Source: Chryseobacterium viscerum
GTDB taxonomy: Bacteria; Bacteroidota; Bacteroidia; Flavobacteriales; Weeksellaceae
Reading direction: 5' to 3'
NCBI RefSeq assembly: GCF_002899945.2
Contig: NZ_PPEG02000013.1
Location: 50,255 to 114,254 of the forward strand
Length of the DNA: 64,000 nucleotides
Positions within the stretch are counted from its first letter, which is position 1, and every line of letters starts with the position of its first letter. The notes under the pieces were generated by a model. The model saw nothing but the letters and a program-made list of their open reading frames with translations. It was not told where the DNA came from and did not search any database. Below, in pieces: positions 44,062 through 52,932 of this stretch. The position numbers and the translations under genes were made by a program.

Positions 44062-46830
44062 TCACTCTTTCCCTGCCGATTTTCTAAACACATTCGGGGA
44101 TATGCCAAACTTATTTTTAAAAACAGTGGAGAAATAATTCGGGGAAGAAAACCCGGTTTTGTATGCAATCTCTGAAATCGTCAGTTCAGGATTTTGCAGC
44201 ATTGATTTGGCCTGTTCCAGACGGAAATTGTTGATATAATCGCTCACGTTCACATCAAACATTGCTTTTATCTTTCTATAAAGCTGAATTCTGGAAATAT
44301 TGAGCAGGTCTGCAAGATTTTCTACTGAAAAATCGGGATTGTCGATATTGGTTTTGATCAGTTGATTCAGATTGTTCACAAAGGTTTGCTCTATGCTTCC
44401 AAACGACTTGCTGTCTGCAATCCTGCCAATATTGTTTGTATAGTAATAACGCAGTTTTTCGCGGTTGTAAAGCAGCGCACGCAGCGACTGTATCAGAATG
44501 GGATAACTGAAAGGTTTTGTGAGATAAAGGTCAACCCCGGATTTCAGACCTTGCAGGTACGATTCTTTATTGTCCAAAGCAGTCAGAAGAATGACCGGAA
44601 TATGTGATGTCCGAAGGTCGTTTTTTAGGATTTCACAGATTTCAAAACCGTTTTTGTCCGGAAGATTGACGTCGCAGACGATAATATCCGGAATTTCACT
44701 CAAAGCCTTATCGATTGCATCCGTACCGTCAGAAACCATTACCTCAAACTCATTTTTAAGCTTTTTGCTTAAAAAGAAGGACAGATCTGAATTATCTTCG
44801 ACCAAAAGCAGCGAATAACGTTCCCTATCAGATTCATGCATTTGGGTAATAGTCTCACCTTCAAATCCAGTAAAAACAGCATCGTTTACAAAGCTTTCTG
44901 CATCTGCGAGACTGGGTTCTTTTACCATCTGGTCTTCGTTGAAATGTTTGTTTCCTTTATAAAGACTAATGATAAACTCCGTTCCCTGAAAAGAGCTCAC
45001 TTCTATCTTCCCAAGATGAAGCTGAATGAACTGCTTGCTAAGATGAAGCCCAATTCCTGAACTGTTTTTTCGGTTGTTGGAACCTTTGAAATACGCTTCG
45101 AAGACATTGATAATCTCTTTTTCGGGGATGCCGATTCCATTATCTTTAAATCTGATGACCGCCTGATTGCCATTTTCCTGAATCGTAATTTCAATTTTTC
45201 CGTTATCTGGTGTAAATTTGAAAGCATTGGACAAAAGGTTGAAATAGACTTTATCCATCAGGTTTCGGTCGATATAAAGCTCAAGATTTTTATTTTGTGA
45301 ATGAATTTCGAATTTGATATTTCTTTTCTTAGCTTCATTTTCAAAATCACGAAAAACGGCATAAGTAAAATCGTAAATATTCGTCTTGGAAACTCTTAGG
45401 TTAAAAGTTTGATTTTCTATTTTTCTAAAATCCAGTAAGTTATCCACCAGTCGTAATAATCGGTTGGAATTTTTATTGATCAGCTCCAACTCGTAGGATG
45501 GTTTTGTACCTTTAGTTTTACCGGAATCCATCAAAGATTCCAATGAACTGAGAATAAGCGTGATGGGCGTTTTAAATTCATGAGATAATCCCGTGAAAAA
45601 ATTAACCCTCGCTTCATTGCTGTCTTTCAATTCATTGGCGATGGTTTCAATCTGGTTTCTTTGGATTGTAATTCTCTCGTTGGTAAGTGTAAGCTGCTTA
45701 TTTTTTATCTTAATCGCATAAATAAGGTAAATCGAATAGGCAACCAGACAAAACATCAATACCAACAATATGATAGACCATCGGAACAATTCTTTTTGTG
45801 AAGAGTAAAGCTCGATCTGCTTTTTAACCGCCTGTACCTGATTTTCTATAACACCCTGCTGTTCGATGATTTTATCAAACTGATTGCGCATAATTTCCGC
45901 ATTCATCCGGTCAATGATCGTTGTGCTGAGCTTAATTCGTTTCGGCACAGCAACACCATTATGAATCTTAATCGCAGTCTCTATGGCTTCTGCTCCACCA
46001 GTCGGATACAATAAAGTGGCGCTCAGCTTTCCGTCCAGAACCATTTGTATTCCTCCATCTTTTGTATTCAGTCCGTCAACACCGATAAATTTGATTTGTT
46101 TTTCCAAACCTATATTCCGTGCAACCTGCCACGCATTGGTGGCAAGCTCGTCATTAAAAGCAAAAACGTACAGACTTTGATTTCCCAAGGAATCCAGCGT
46201 TCTCCTGAAAGCGTCTGCCGGAAGACCTTTAAATGTTTTTATCAGATCTGTGTTGGGATTGTTTTTGATAATTTCCTGAAAGCCCAGACTTCTTTCTATG
46301 GTTGGGGAAGATTGGTCATCACCTTTTATTTCGATTATTTTTTTATAATTTTTGGAATCTGAAAGAATATAATTGGCCGCTTCTTTACCAATCTCCAGGT
46401 TATCGGCGCCTATGTAGGTCGTATATTTTTCTGAATTGATCTTCCTGTCGAGCAAAATAACGGGAATATTTTTGGCTGCCGCTTTTTCCACCACAGGAAC
46501 CACTGATTCGGGATCAATGGGTGAGATGATAATCACATCCACCCTACGATCGATCATTTTTTGTATATCTTTAACCTGTTTTTTAACAGAACTTTCTGCT
46601 TTTTGTATATTGAGATCTACTTCGGAATGTAGCGATGCCTGTATCTCCATAGAATGATTCATTGCCAGTCTCCACGGATGATTTCCCAGACCTTGTGAAA
46701 ATCCGATACTAATTTTGTCAGAAGTTTTCTGAGATTCTTTACAAGAAAAAAAAACTAGGAAAAAAAGAAGAAATAACATTCTATAAGCCTTAGGAAAACC
46801 GAAAACTTTTAAAAATTTCATTGTTAACAT
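44062..46830 (-). CDS. Hybrid two-component regulator (HTCS) with sugar-binding periplasmic domain
   Basis: 922 residues. Order: N-terminal signal/anchor; a LacI-type periplasmic sugar-binding domain, about 35-310 (GFSQGLGNHPWRLAMNHSME, NIPVILLDRKIN, FIGVDGLNTKDGGIQMVLDG); a membrane helix about 350-370 (WSIILLVLMFCLVAYSIYLI); HisKA with GLSHEFKTPITLIL; HATPase with NLLSNAFKFTPDNG; a receiver with DIIVCDVNLPDKNG; and an AraC-type helix-turn-helix at the end (NLADLLNISRIQLYRKI, SEIAYKTGFSSPNYFSTVF). In Bacteroides the fructan-locus HTCS binds free fructose through such a domain. It should activate the adjacent operon. Confidence 0.95.
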   Translation of the reverse strand: MLTMKFLKVFGFPKAYRMLFLLFFLVFFSCKESQKTSDKISIGFSQGLGNHPWRLAMNHSMEIQASLHSEVDLNIQKAESSVKKQVKDIQKMIDRRVDVIIISPIDPESVVPVVEKAAAKNIPVILLDRKINSEKYTTYIGADNLEIGKEAANYILSDSKNYKKIIEIKGDDQSSPTIERSLGFQEIIKNNPNTDLIKTFKGLPADAFRRTLDSLGNQSLYVFAFNDELATNAWQVARNIGLEKQIKFIGVDGLNTKDGGIQMVLDGKLSATLLYPTGGAEAIETAIKIHNGVAVPKRIKLSTTIIDRMNAEIMRNQFDKIIEQQGVIENQVQAVKKQIELYSSQKELFRWSIILLVLMFCLVAYSIYLIYAIKIKNKQLTLTNERITIQRNQIETIANELKDSNEARVNFFTGLSHEFKTPITLILSSLESLMDSGKTKGTKPSYELELINKNSNRLLRLVDNLLDFRKIENQTFNLRVSKTNIYDFTYAVFRDFENEAKKRNIKFEIHSQNKNLELYIDRNLMDKVYFNLLSNAFKFTPDNGKIEITIQENGNQAVIRFKDNGIGIPEKEIINVFEAYFKGSNNRKNSSGIGLHLSKQFIQLHLGKIEVSSFQGTEFIISLYKGNKHFNEDQMVKEPSLADAESFVNDAVFTGFEGETITQMHESDRERYSLLLVEDNSDLSFFLSKKLKNEFEVMVSDGTDAIDKALSEIPDIIVCDVNLPDKNGFEICEILKNDLRTSHIPVILLTALDNKESYLQGLKSGVDLYLTKPFSYPILIQSLRALLYNREKLRYYYTNNIGRIADSKSFGSIEQTFVNNLNQLIKTNIDNPDFSVENLADLLNISRIQLYRKIKAMFDVNVSDYINNFRLEQAKSMLQNPELTISEIAYKTGFSSPNYFSTVFKNKFGISPNVFRKSAGKE

Positions 46831-47032
46831 ATTAACACAATATTAATAAAGATGTTGCAGACAAGCAATTTTTAATGATAGTATTTTACATTAAATCTGC
46901 TCTATTGATTATGTGTATATATTTTTAATAATTTCCAATTTTATACTTGCCTTAACAATAAAAGCTGATTTGGGTAACTTCAGCTCCTGTAATAAAAATT
47001 GTATTTATTTATTGCTCATTCTTTGCCTATAA

Positions 47033-47330
47033 TTATATTGCGGGTACAGCTCCGATTTGAGTCAGTAAACCAAGCAAATCAGGTTGTCCTACTTCTTCTA
47101 TGATCTTGTTTTCATAAAAACGGTAAAAATTCATTGCACTAACTGCGATCGGTTTTCCGGTCGCGGGTACTCCAAAAAAAGTTCCTTTATGAGTTCCTTT
47201 CATGGTAAACCTAACTGCTACTTTATCATTCTCAGTGATCATTTCTTCATTACTCCACTCAATATGCGGAAAGCCCCTGCGCATCATTCCGATAATCGTC
47301 AAATAAACTTTAGGACCCTGCAATGGGTCA
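47033..47330 (-). pseudogene. 5'-truncated SnoaL-like / ester-cyclase gene
   Basis: The end of the frame reads IIGMMRRGFPHIEWSNEEMI, KVAVRFTMKGTHKGTFFGVPATGKPI and FYRFYENKIIEEVGQPDLLG, the C-terminal two-thirds of polyketide-cyclase-like ester cyclases. Upstream of about 47325 the similarity stops, and the sequence there reads better as plus-strand coding. The N-terminal part of the gene has been lost at this junction. A formal ATG at 47413 lies in foreign sequence. Confidence 0.65.
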
Positions 47331-47489
47331 GCCTGAAAAGGACAAAGCCAAAGTGGAAGAAAATGAAAGATTGTTTGATTATCATCAGAAAAAAAATACG
47401 GAAGTAAATACACTCTTCAAAAGAAAATTAATGATAAAATTGATTGACAAGAGCGAGAAAGCCCAAGAGGAATACAGGGCAAGAATGCT
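47323..47489 (+). other. Coding-like stretch of unknown origin at a junction
   Basis: Plus-strand frame reading MGQPEKDKAKVEENERLFDY and later KLIDKSEKAQEEYRARM, charged and helical. It begins where the antisense ester-cyclase fragment ends and stops being sensible where the GIN-family gene begins. I do not recognise it. It looks like a piece of a third gene caught between two truncated ones. Confidence 0.35.
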
Positions 47490-48535
47490 ATGTACGGCAC
47501 CACCCAAAAAGGGACTATTCTCTATGCCAAATCTACAAGTCCCAACGCAGGAGTGAGTGGTGACAAAACCACAAACATTAATTCGGAGGGATACTATTAT
47601 TTTTACGGGAATTTTTGGATAAAGTTTGGTACTCTGTCAGGGCAAACTCCGGATACTAGCATCTACAAAGACGATGGAAGACTCAAAGCAAACCGTAATG
47701 CGAATCTGAACGGCTACAATATTGGATTTACAGGTAATGGAAATGTAGGTATAGGTACATCAACACCAACAGAAAAATTACAAGTGTTGTGCAATGTAGC
47801 CGCATCTGGAAATGGTAAATTCTCGCAAAAACTAAGAGTAGGATCCAATTATGTAGGCGTAACACTTGCTGTTGACAATAACGATGCGAGCCAACCCATA
47901 ATGGCTATTTCCGGCACTGGTGCGAACAGACGTATAACGGTATTGGATAAAGGGAATACAGGAATAAGCACTCAAGCACCATCTGAAAAGTTAGATGTAG
48001 AAGGCAATGCAAGATTCAGGAGTGTGCCTGCAGGTAATATGTCTTCTACAGATGATTATGTAGCCATTTCAAGCAATGGTACATTAAAAAAGGTGGTTGT
48101 AAACTTGCCAACTCTCGGCTTATATGCCGATACTATTGGATCTGCAGGTCACCCTTCAAACGGTAATTTATATAATCTAAATTTTGATAATATACAAAGA
48201 AGATATGGAAATTTCATCGCTACGTCAGCATACCAGAATACATTTGTAGCCGCAAAATATGGGCTCTATACTGTGGAAGCATGGGTCTTATTCAGCAATG
48301 TTCCCCAGGACACTAATAACTTAACCAGGGGGATATAGCATACAAGTTGACTCCAATGGAACCGCTGTCCAAATACAGGGAGACTGGTGGCGAGGGGACT
48401 TCCGCTCTTATTAAAACCGTTATTCTTAACGCAAATGAGACTGTATCAGTATATACACGCTGCAATAGAAACAATGATCTACAGTATTTCACAGGCCCTG
48501 GCTCAACTATAATGATCACTTATACACCACTTTAA
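47490..48535 (+). pseudogene. Truncated and frameshifted GIN-P-LDV family surface protein
   Basis: The N-terminal signal and first repeat are missing; the frame starts with YGTTQKGTILYAKS and GYYYFYGNFWIKF, matching YGSNQTGTLIYA and GYYYFDGNIWQKV of the protein at 61643-62669. Units NVGIGTSTPTEKLQV and NTGISTQAPSEKLDVEG follow. After NNLTRG near 48335 a frameshift is needed to read YSIQVDSNGTAVQIQGDWW and another near 48400 to reach TVILNANETVSVYTRC and the end SGTIMITYT-like PGSTIMITYTPL. A dead relative, in opposite orientation to the others. Confidence 0.75.
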
Positions 48536-48935
48536 TAACAGAGATAATTTGCCCATAGTTTACTGTGAAAAAAAATTAGAAATTCTGCTACTATAATTTT
48601 TTTGCTAATAAGGATATCTTTACAACTTTATGCTTTCCAATCTGGATTCTATACATCATTTATAAAATGGTGACTTTTATAAACCAATAATGAAATTCTC
48701 CTAGAATATATTGTTTCTGAAAGCAGGACATAAAAGCAAAATGAAAAATAAACTAGTGGTTTTTTGCAAATTTTTTGATTGTTTACTAATTGGAATAATG
48801 CTATATTTTTAATTATCATTAATGGGAGATGATAATTTTAGATAATATTGTTGCTTATGAAGAGCCATCACAGCTGATATAAATTTTATATATATAATTC
48901 TACATCAATTAATTATGTTTATATTTTTCTAACAA

Positions 48936-48976
48936 AACAATTAAGACCAACTACCTCTTAGTTGGTCTTAATTGTT
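48936..48976. terminator. 18-bp perfect inverted repeat, possible bidirectional terminator
   Basis: Arms beginning ACAATTAAGACCAACTA and their exact complement flank a 5-base loop CCTCT. The stem is 18 bp without mismatch, unusually long and perfect. Short A/T tracts lie outside. It is about 400 bp from the preceding pseudogene, and no live gene is directly beside it. The rest of 48536-49018 is AT-rich without a gene. Confidence 0.55.
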
Positions 48977-49018
48977 AATAAAAATTTAAATTATATATTT
49001 CGAAATACCCAGAAAGAG

Positions 49019-49321
49019 TTAAATCTGGATTGGCATTTTATATCTGTCAGCTATCTTTTTTTATATTGCCGTGAGAGAAACTCTCTACTCGACTCCAAAA
49101 AACATCCCGTTTTTAGAAGCAGCTCCAACCAAGCAAAATTATCCGGCACCTGCACCAATATCCAATATTTTACTATTATGCTATCTCGCAAGATATTCGG
49201 CCGCCAGCCTGGCAACAGCAATGGGCGTCCAGTGACGGCTTGCTAATTCCTTTATATGATTGGGATAAAGTTCATTAAAAATACTGTCTTTAAAATCAAT
49301 GCTTAATAAGCTTTTCAAATA
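49019..49321 (-). pseudogene. SAM-dependent methyltransferase pseudogene
   Basis: One minus-strand frame reads SIDFKDSIFNELYPNHIKEL, ASRHWTPIAVARLAAEYLAR, stop (TAG 49181), HNSKILDIGAGAG, stop (TAA 49139), FCLVGAASKNGMFFGVE, stop (TAG 49085), RVSLTAI, stop (TAA 49061), KKIADRYKMPIQI. The glycine-rich motif I and acidic motif II of class I methyltransferases are clear. Four nonsense codons without any frame change break it, and the C-terminal half is absent. Confidence 0.75.
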
Positions 49322-49693
49322 TCATTGGGTAAGTTTAATATATTCTTCACCTGTTAAAAATTCACTGGTGCAAATTTCTGTTGAAACACTCAAGAACCAA
49401 TAGCTGTAAGGATCTGTATTAATATGGGAGGGTTTTTTGTTCAACATAGTATTCACCTCTATAATTTTACAATCACAAGGCGAAATAAGGGAAAACGTTT
49501 TGTTGATTCCATAAACAGCACCCCACGAAACTGTTTCTGTTATTATGTTTTCTTCAACATTGAATTCAACCAGGTCAATTTCTCCTATTTCTTTCTGGGC
49601 GAAATCAGTAATACCTATGCAAAAATCATATAAGCCAATTTTTCTCAGCCATAAATGGTTTTTTGTATAATAAAGGTTTTTAGGAGTTAACAT
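49322..49693 (-). CDS. GcvH-like protein with altered lipoyl site
   Basis: 123 residues, aligned over its length with glycine cleavage H protein: YYTKNHLWLRKIGLYDFCIG, ITDFAQKEIGEIDLVEF and the lipoyl loop WGAVYGINKTFSLISP. In the true GcvH at 50811 the same loop is FGAVEAVKTVSDLFLP, whose Lys carries lipoate; here that position is Asn and the next residue is Lys. So it either is lipoylated on a shifted Lys or not at all. It overlaps gcvT by 14 bp and is the last gene of the operon. GcvH-like proteins elsewhere serve as lipoate relays or in ADP-ribosylation modules. Confidence 0.8.
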   Translation of the reverse strand: MLTPKNLYYTKNHLWLRKIGLYDFCIGITDFAQKEIGEIDLVEFNVEENIITETVSWGAVYGINKTFSLISPCDCKIIEVNTMLNKKPSHINTDPYSYWFLSVSTEICTSEFLTGEEYIKLTQ

Positions 49694-50804
49694 ATGAATT
49701 CAATTTTTGTTTTTTTATGAAAGGTGTTCTTACGATAATCGCTTTGACAGGTTTATTTCTGATATTGATAAAAATTTCATTACCTACATTAGAGTACTTT
49801 GTGGCGATATATCCCATACCGATCGATTTTTTTAATGTCGGTGACATGGTGCCGGAAGTAACAACTCCAATAACCTCGTGATTTGTATTGCAAATTTCGT
49901 AACCATGCCTGGCAATGCCCTTATCTTTTATTTCAAAACCTACCAGTTTTTTAGTTACATTCTTTTCTTTCTGAATTTTTAAAAACCCACTGTGAACAAA
50001 GTCCTTTGTGAATTTTGTAATCCAGCTCAATCCGGCTTCTAATGGTGAAGTAAAATCATCAATATCATTTCCATATAAACAAAAGCCCATCTCCAGACGA
50101 AGTGTATCCCTCGCAGCTAATCCAACAGGCTCTATATTTTCCTCCCTTCCAGCCTCAAAAATGGCTTCCCAAAGATGGGCTGCATATCTGTTTTCTATAT
50201 ATATTTCAAATCCTCCAGCTCCAGTATATCCTGTAGCAGATACCAAAACATTTGGAATATGGGCCAACTCACCTATGGTGAATGTGTAATATTCCATATC
50301 CGTCAAATTGATATCCGTCAACTTCTGTAAAACGTCTACCGATTTTGGTCCCTGAACAGCCAATAAAGAAATAGAGTCTGAAATATTGGTAATTTCTGCA
50401 CCAAAAGAATTATTGGTAAGCATCCAGTTCAGGTCTTTTTGTATATTGCATGCATTAACAACCAACAGATAATCATCCTGCTGAATCATATACACCAGAA
50501 GATCATCCACTATTCCACCTTTATCATTAGACATACAGCTATACTGTACTTTTCCGGGAATAAGTTTTGATACATCATTGGAGGTAATTTTCTGAATTAA
50601 CTGCACAGCTCCTTTCCCCTGTATTGAGATCTCTCCCATATGAGAAACATCAAAAACCCCTACTCCATTTCTTACGGTTTCATGTTCATGGTTGACGCCT
50701 TTATATTGAACAGGCATTTCATACCCTGCAAAATTCATCATTTTCCCACCAAGAATATGATGTATCGCGTTGAAAGCCGTTTTCTTAATTTTTACAGTTT
50801 CCAT
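49680..50804 (-). CDS. gcvT: Glycine cleavage system T protein (aminomethyltransferase)
   Basis: 374 residues, full length. It begins KKTAFNAIHHILGGKMMNFA with the folate-fold start GYEMPVQYKGVNHEHETVRN, then VFDVSHMGEI (the catalytic Asp region), NDKGGIVDDLLVYM, TGYTGAGGFEIYI and RDTLRLEMGFCLYG. It transfers the methylene group from the aminomethyl-lipoyl H protein to tetrahydrofolate, releasing ammonia. It is 6 bp from gcvH. No gcvP is in the window. Confidence 0.95.
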   Translation of the reverse strand: METVKIKKTAFNAIHHILGGKMMNFAGYEMPVQYKGVNHEHETVRNGVGVFDVSHMGEISIQGKGAVQLIQKITSNDVSKLIPGKVQYSCMSNDKGGIVDDLLVYMIQQDDYLLVVNACNIQKDLNWMLTNNSFGAEITNISDSISLLAVQGPKSVDVLQKLTDINLTDMEYYTFTIGELAHIPNVLVSATGYTGAGGFEIYIENRYAAHLWEAIFEAGREENIEPVGLAARDTLRLEMGFCLYGNDIDDFTSPLEAGLSWITKFTKDFVHSGFLKIQKEKNVTKKLVGFEIKDKGIARHGYEICNTNHEVIGVVTSGTMSPTLKKSIGMGYIATKYSNVGNEIFINIRNKPVKAIIVRTPFIKKQKLNSYVNS

Positions 50805-50810
50805 ATTGTC

Positions 50811-51191
50811 CTACAAACCAATTAGTGAGGCATAAGCACCAGATCTCAGCAGACTTTCAGTATCAAAAATATTGTCAATTTTAATTTTGATCATCCATCC
50901 ATCTCCATAGGGATCGTTATTCACCAATTCAGGATTGGTTATCAGTTTTTGATTGATTTCCAGTACTTTTCCGGCAATAGGCAGAAAGAGGTCTGATACT
51001 GTCTTAACCGCTTCAACGGCTCCAAATACTTCATGTTGCTTTAAAACTTCCCAAAGGGTCTCGATTTCAACATACACAATATCGCCTAATTCATTCTGGG
51101 CAAAATCGGTAATTCCAATATATGCTGCATCATTTTCTAATCTTACCCATTCATGGTCCTCTGTATACAAGAGGTTTTCAGGAATTTTCAT
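50811..51191 (-). CDS. gcvH: Glycine cleavage system H protein
   Basis: 126 residues with the normal pattern LLYTEDHEWVRLENDAAYIG, ITDFAQNELGDIVYVEI and the lipoyl-Lys site FGAVEAVKTVSDLFLP, followed by NDPYGDGWMIKIKI. It shuttles the aminomethyl group between P, T and L proteins. It starts 2 bp after pckA and precedes gcvT by 6 bp. Confidence 0.95.
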   Translation of the reverse strand: MKIPENLLYTEDHEWVRLENDAAYIGITDFAQNELGDIVYVEIETLWEVLKQHEVFGAVEAVKTVSDLFLPIAGKVLEINQKLITNPELVNNDPYGDGWMIKIKIDNIFDTESLLRSGAYASLIGL

Positions 51192-51193
51192 TT

Positions 51194-52801
51194 TTATTGT
51201 TCTTTATTTAATTTATTTTGCACAATAGGACCTCCATTAATAATTTCTTGACTGGCAGAAGACTCAAAATCTTTAAAATTCTCTGCAAAACGGGTCGCAA
51301 GGACCAAAGCTTTTTCATCATATTTACGCTGGTCTGTCCAGGTATTTTTGGGATTTAAGATTTCTGACGGTACTCCATCACATTGTAAAGGCATATGAAG
51401 TCCAAAAACAGCATCTCTTATAAAATCTGCATTTTCTAATTTATTTTCCAATACAGCGGTTATCATTGATCTCGTGTAAGCCAATTTTATGCGTTCTCCT
51501 GTTCCGTAGGCTCCTCCAGACCAACCTGTATTAATAAGCCATACGTTAACCTTGTTATCTTTCAGTTTTTTTCCCAGCAGTTCAGCATATTTCATAGGAT
51601 GAAGAGGGAGAAAAGGCCTCCCAAAACATGCTGAAAATGTAGTCTGTGGCTCGGTAATTCCAGCTTCAGTTCCTGCAACTTTCGCCGTATATCCTGAAAT
51701 AAAATGATACATCGCCTGACCCACCGTTAATTTTGAGATAGGAGGCAATACTCCAAACGCATCACAGGTTAGAAAAAAAATATTATTGGGTATTCTCCCA
51801 ATAGATGGATGTACTGCATTTTCTATAAATTCAATTGGATATGCTGCTCTTGTATTCTCTGTTACAGAAACGTTTTCATAGTCTACAACGTCAGTCCCTT
51901 CCAGAAAACGAACATTCTCAAGTAATGTTCCATAACGTATGGCAGAAAATATTTGAGGTTCTTTTTCTCTACTCAGACCATAACACTTTGCATAACACCC
52001 GCCTTCAAAATTAAAAACATGATCATCATCCCATCCATGCTCATCATCTCCAATCAGTTTTCTGGACTGATCTGCGGAAAGTGTCGTTTTCCCTGTTCCA
52101 GACAGTCCAAAAAATACAGCGGTGTCCCCTTCTGTTCCGATATTAGCTGAACAGTGCATCGAAAGTACATTCTTCTCATGAGGGAGTATATAATTCAATA
52201 CTGTGAAAATTGCTTTTTTCATCTCACCCGTATAAGCACTTCCTCCGATAAGAATCACTTTTTTTGTAAAATTGATAATCGTAAAATTATGTTGGCGAGT
52301 CTTGTCCATCTTTGGATCAGCATTAAACTCGGGAGCTGCAAGGATAAGCCATTCATGATCAAATGTTCCCAACTCCTTTTCACTCGGGTTCAAAAACAGA
52401 TTATTCGCGAATAAACTCTGCCATGGGTTTTCTGTAATAACCCTTATATTAAGGCGATATTGTGATTTTGCACAGGCATAAACATCCTTAATATAGATAT
52501 CCTTATGTGAGAGATGATCGGTAACACGTTCATATAGCTTGGCAAAATCTTCTGGTAAAAAAGGGTGATTAAATTCTCCCCACCAGACTGAATCTGCGGT
52601 TTTTTCATCATTAACAATATATTTGTCTTTCGGAGAACGTCCTGTAAACTCACCAGTGTCGCAGGCCAGTGCCCCTGATCTGGCTATAATACCCTCATCA
52701 TTTCTTAAAGTCTGGGATATTAACTGAGGTTCTGATAAATTCCAAAAAACTTCTTTAGCAGATACAATGCCTATATTTTTCAAATGTTCAATATGCTCCA
52801 T
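51194..52801 (-). CDS. pckA: Phosphoenolpyruvate carboxykinase (ATP)
   Basis: 535 residues. Marks: RSPKDKYIVNDEKT near residue 55, the kinase-1a P-loop GLSGTGKTTLSADQSRKLIG, the metal site GDDEHGWDDDHVFNFEGGCY and NTGWSGGAYGTGERIKLAYT. It converts oxaloacetate to PEP in gluconeogenesis. The N-terminus MEHIEHLKNIGI is as expected. It heads an operon with gcvH, gcvT and a GcvH-like gene. A TAnnTTTG-type element (TACTTTTG on the minus strand, 52834-52827) lies 26 bp before the start. Confidence 0.96.
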   Translation of the reverse strand: MEHIEHLKNIGIVSAKEVFWNLSEPQLISQTLRNDEGIIARSGALACDTGEFTGRSPKDKYIVNDEKTADSVWWGEFNHPFLPEDFAKLYERVTDHLSHKDIYIKDVYACAKSQYRLNIRVITENPWQSLFANNLFLNPSEKELGTFDHEWLILAAPEFNADPKMDKTRQHNFTIINFTKKVILIGGSAYTGEMKKAIFTVLNYILPHEKNVLSMHCSANIGTEGDTAVFFGLSGTGKTTLSADQSRKLIGDDEHGWDDDHVFNFEGGCYAKCYGLSREKEPQIFSAIRYGTLLENVRFLEGTDVVDYENVSVTENTRAAYPIEFIENAVHPSIGRIPNNIFFLTCDAFGVLPPISKLTVGQAMYHFISGYTAKVAGTEAGITEPQTTFSACFGRPFLPLHPMKYAELLGKKLKDNKVNVWLINTGWSGGAYGTGERIKLAYTRSMITAVLENKLENADFIRDAVFGLHMPLQCDGVPSEILNPKNTWTDQRKYDEKALVLATRFAENFKDFESSASQEIINGGPIVQNKLNKEQ

Positions 52802-52826
52802 CTCAAAATCAGTATTATTATTCCAG

Positions 52827-52834
52827 CAAAAGTA
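52827..52834 (-). promoter_or_regulatory. Candidate -7 element of the pckA operon
   Basis: CAAAAGTA on the plus strand, i.e. TACTTTTG on the coding strand, fits TAnnTTTG and is 26 bp before the pckA ATG. No clear -33 element was found. Confidence 0.35.
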
Positions 52835-52915
52835 AACTGTTTATTAAGAATTTATAATGATCTATCTCTCTTTAAAGTTTGATTTAAGTCAAGTTTCACT
52901 TAGCTTAAAATAGTG

Positions 52916-52923
52916 TATTTTTG
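52916..52923 (+). promoter_or_regulatory. Candidate -7 element of the Crp/Fnr gene
   Basis: TATTTTTG fits TAnnTTTG and ends 9 bp before the ATG, so the transcript would have a very short leader. No -33 match at normal distance. Confidence 0.35.
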
Positions 52924-52932
52924 TAGTAAGCT

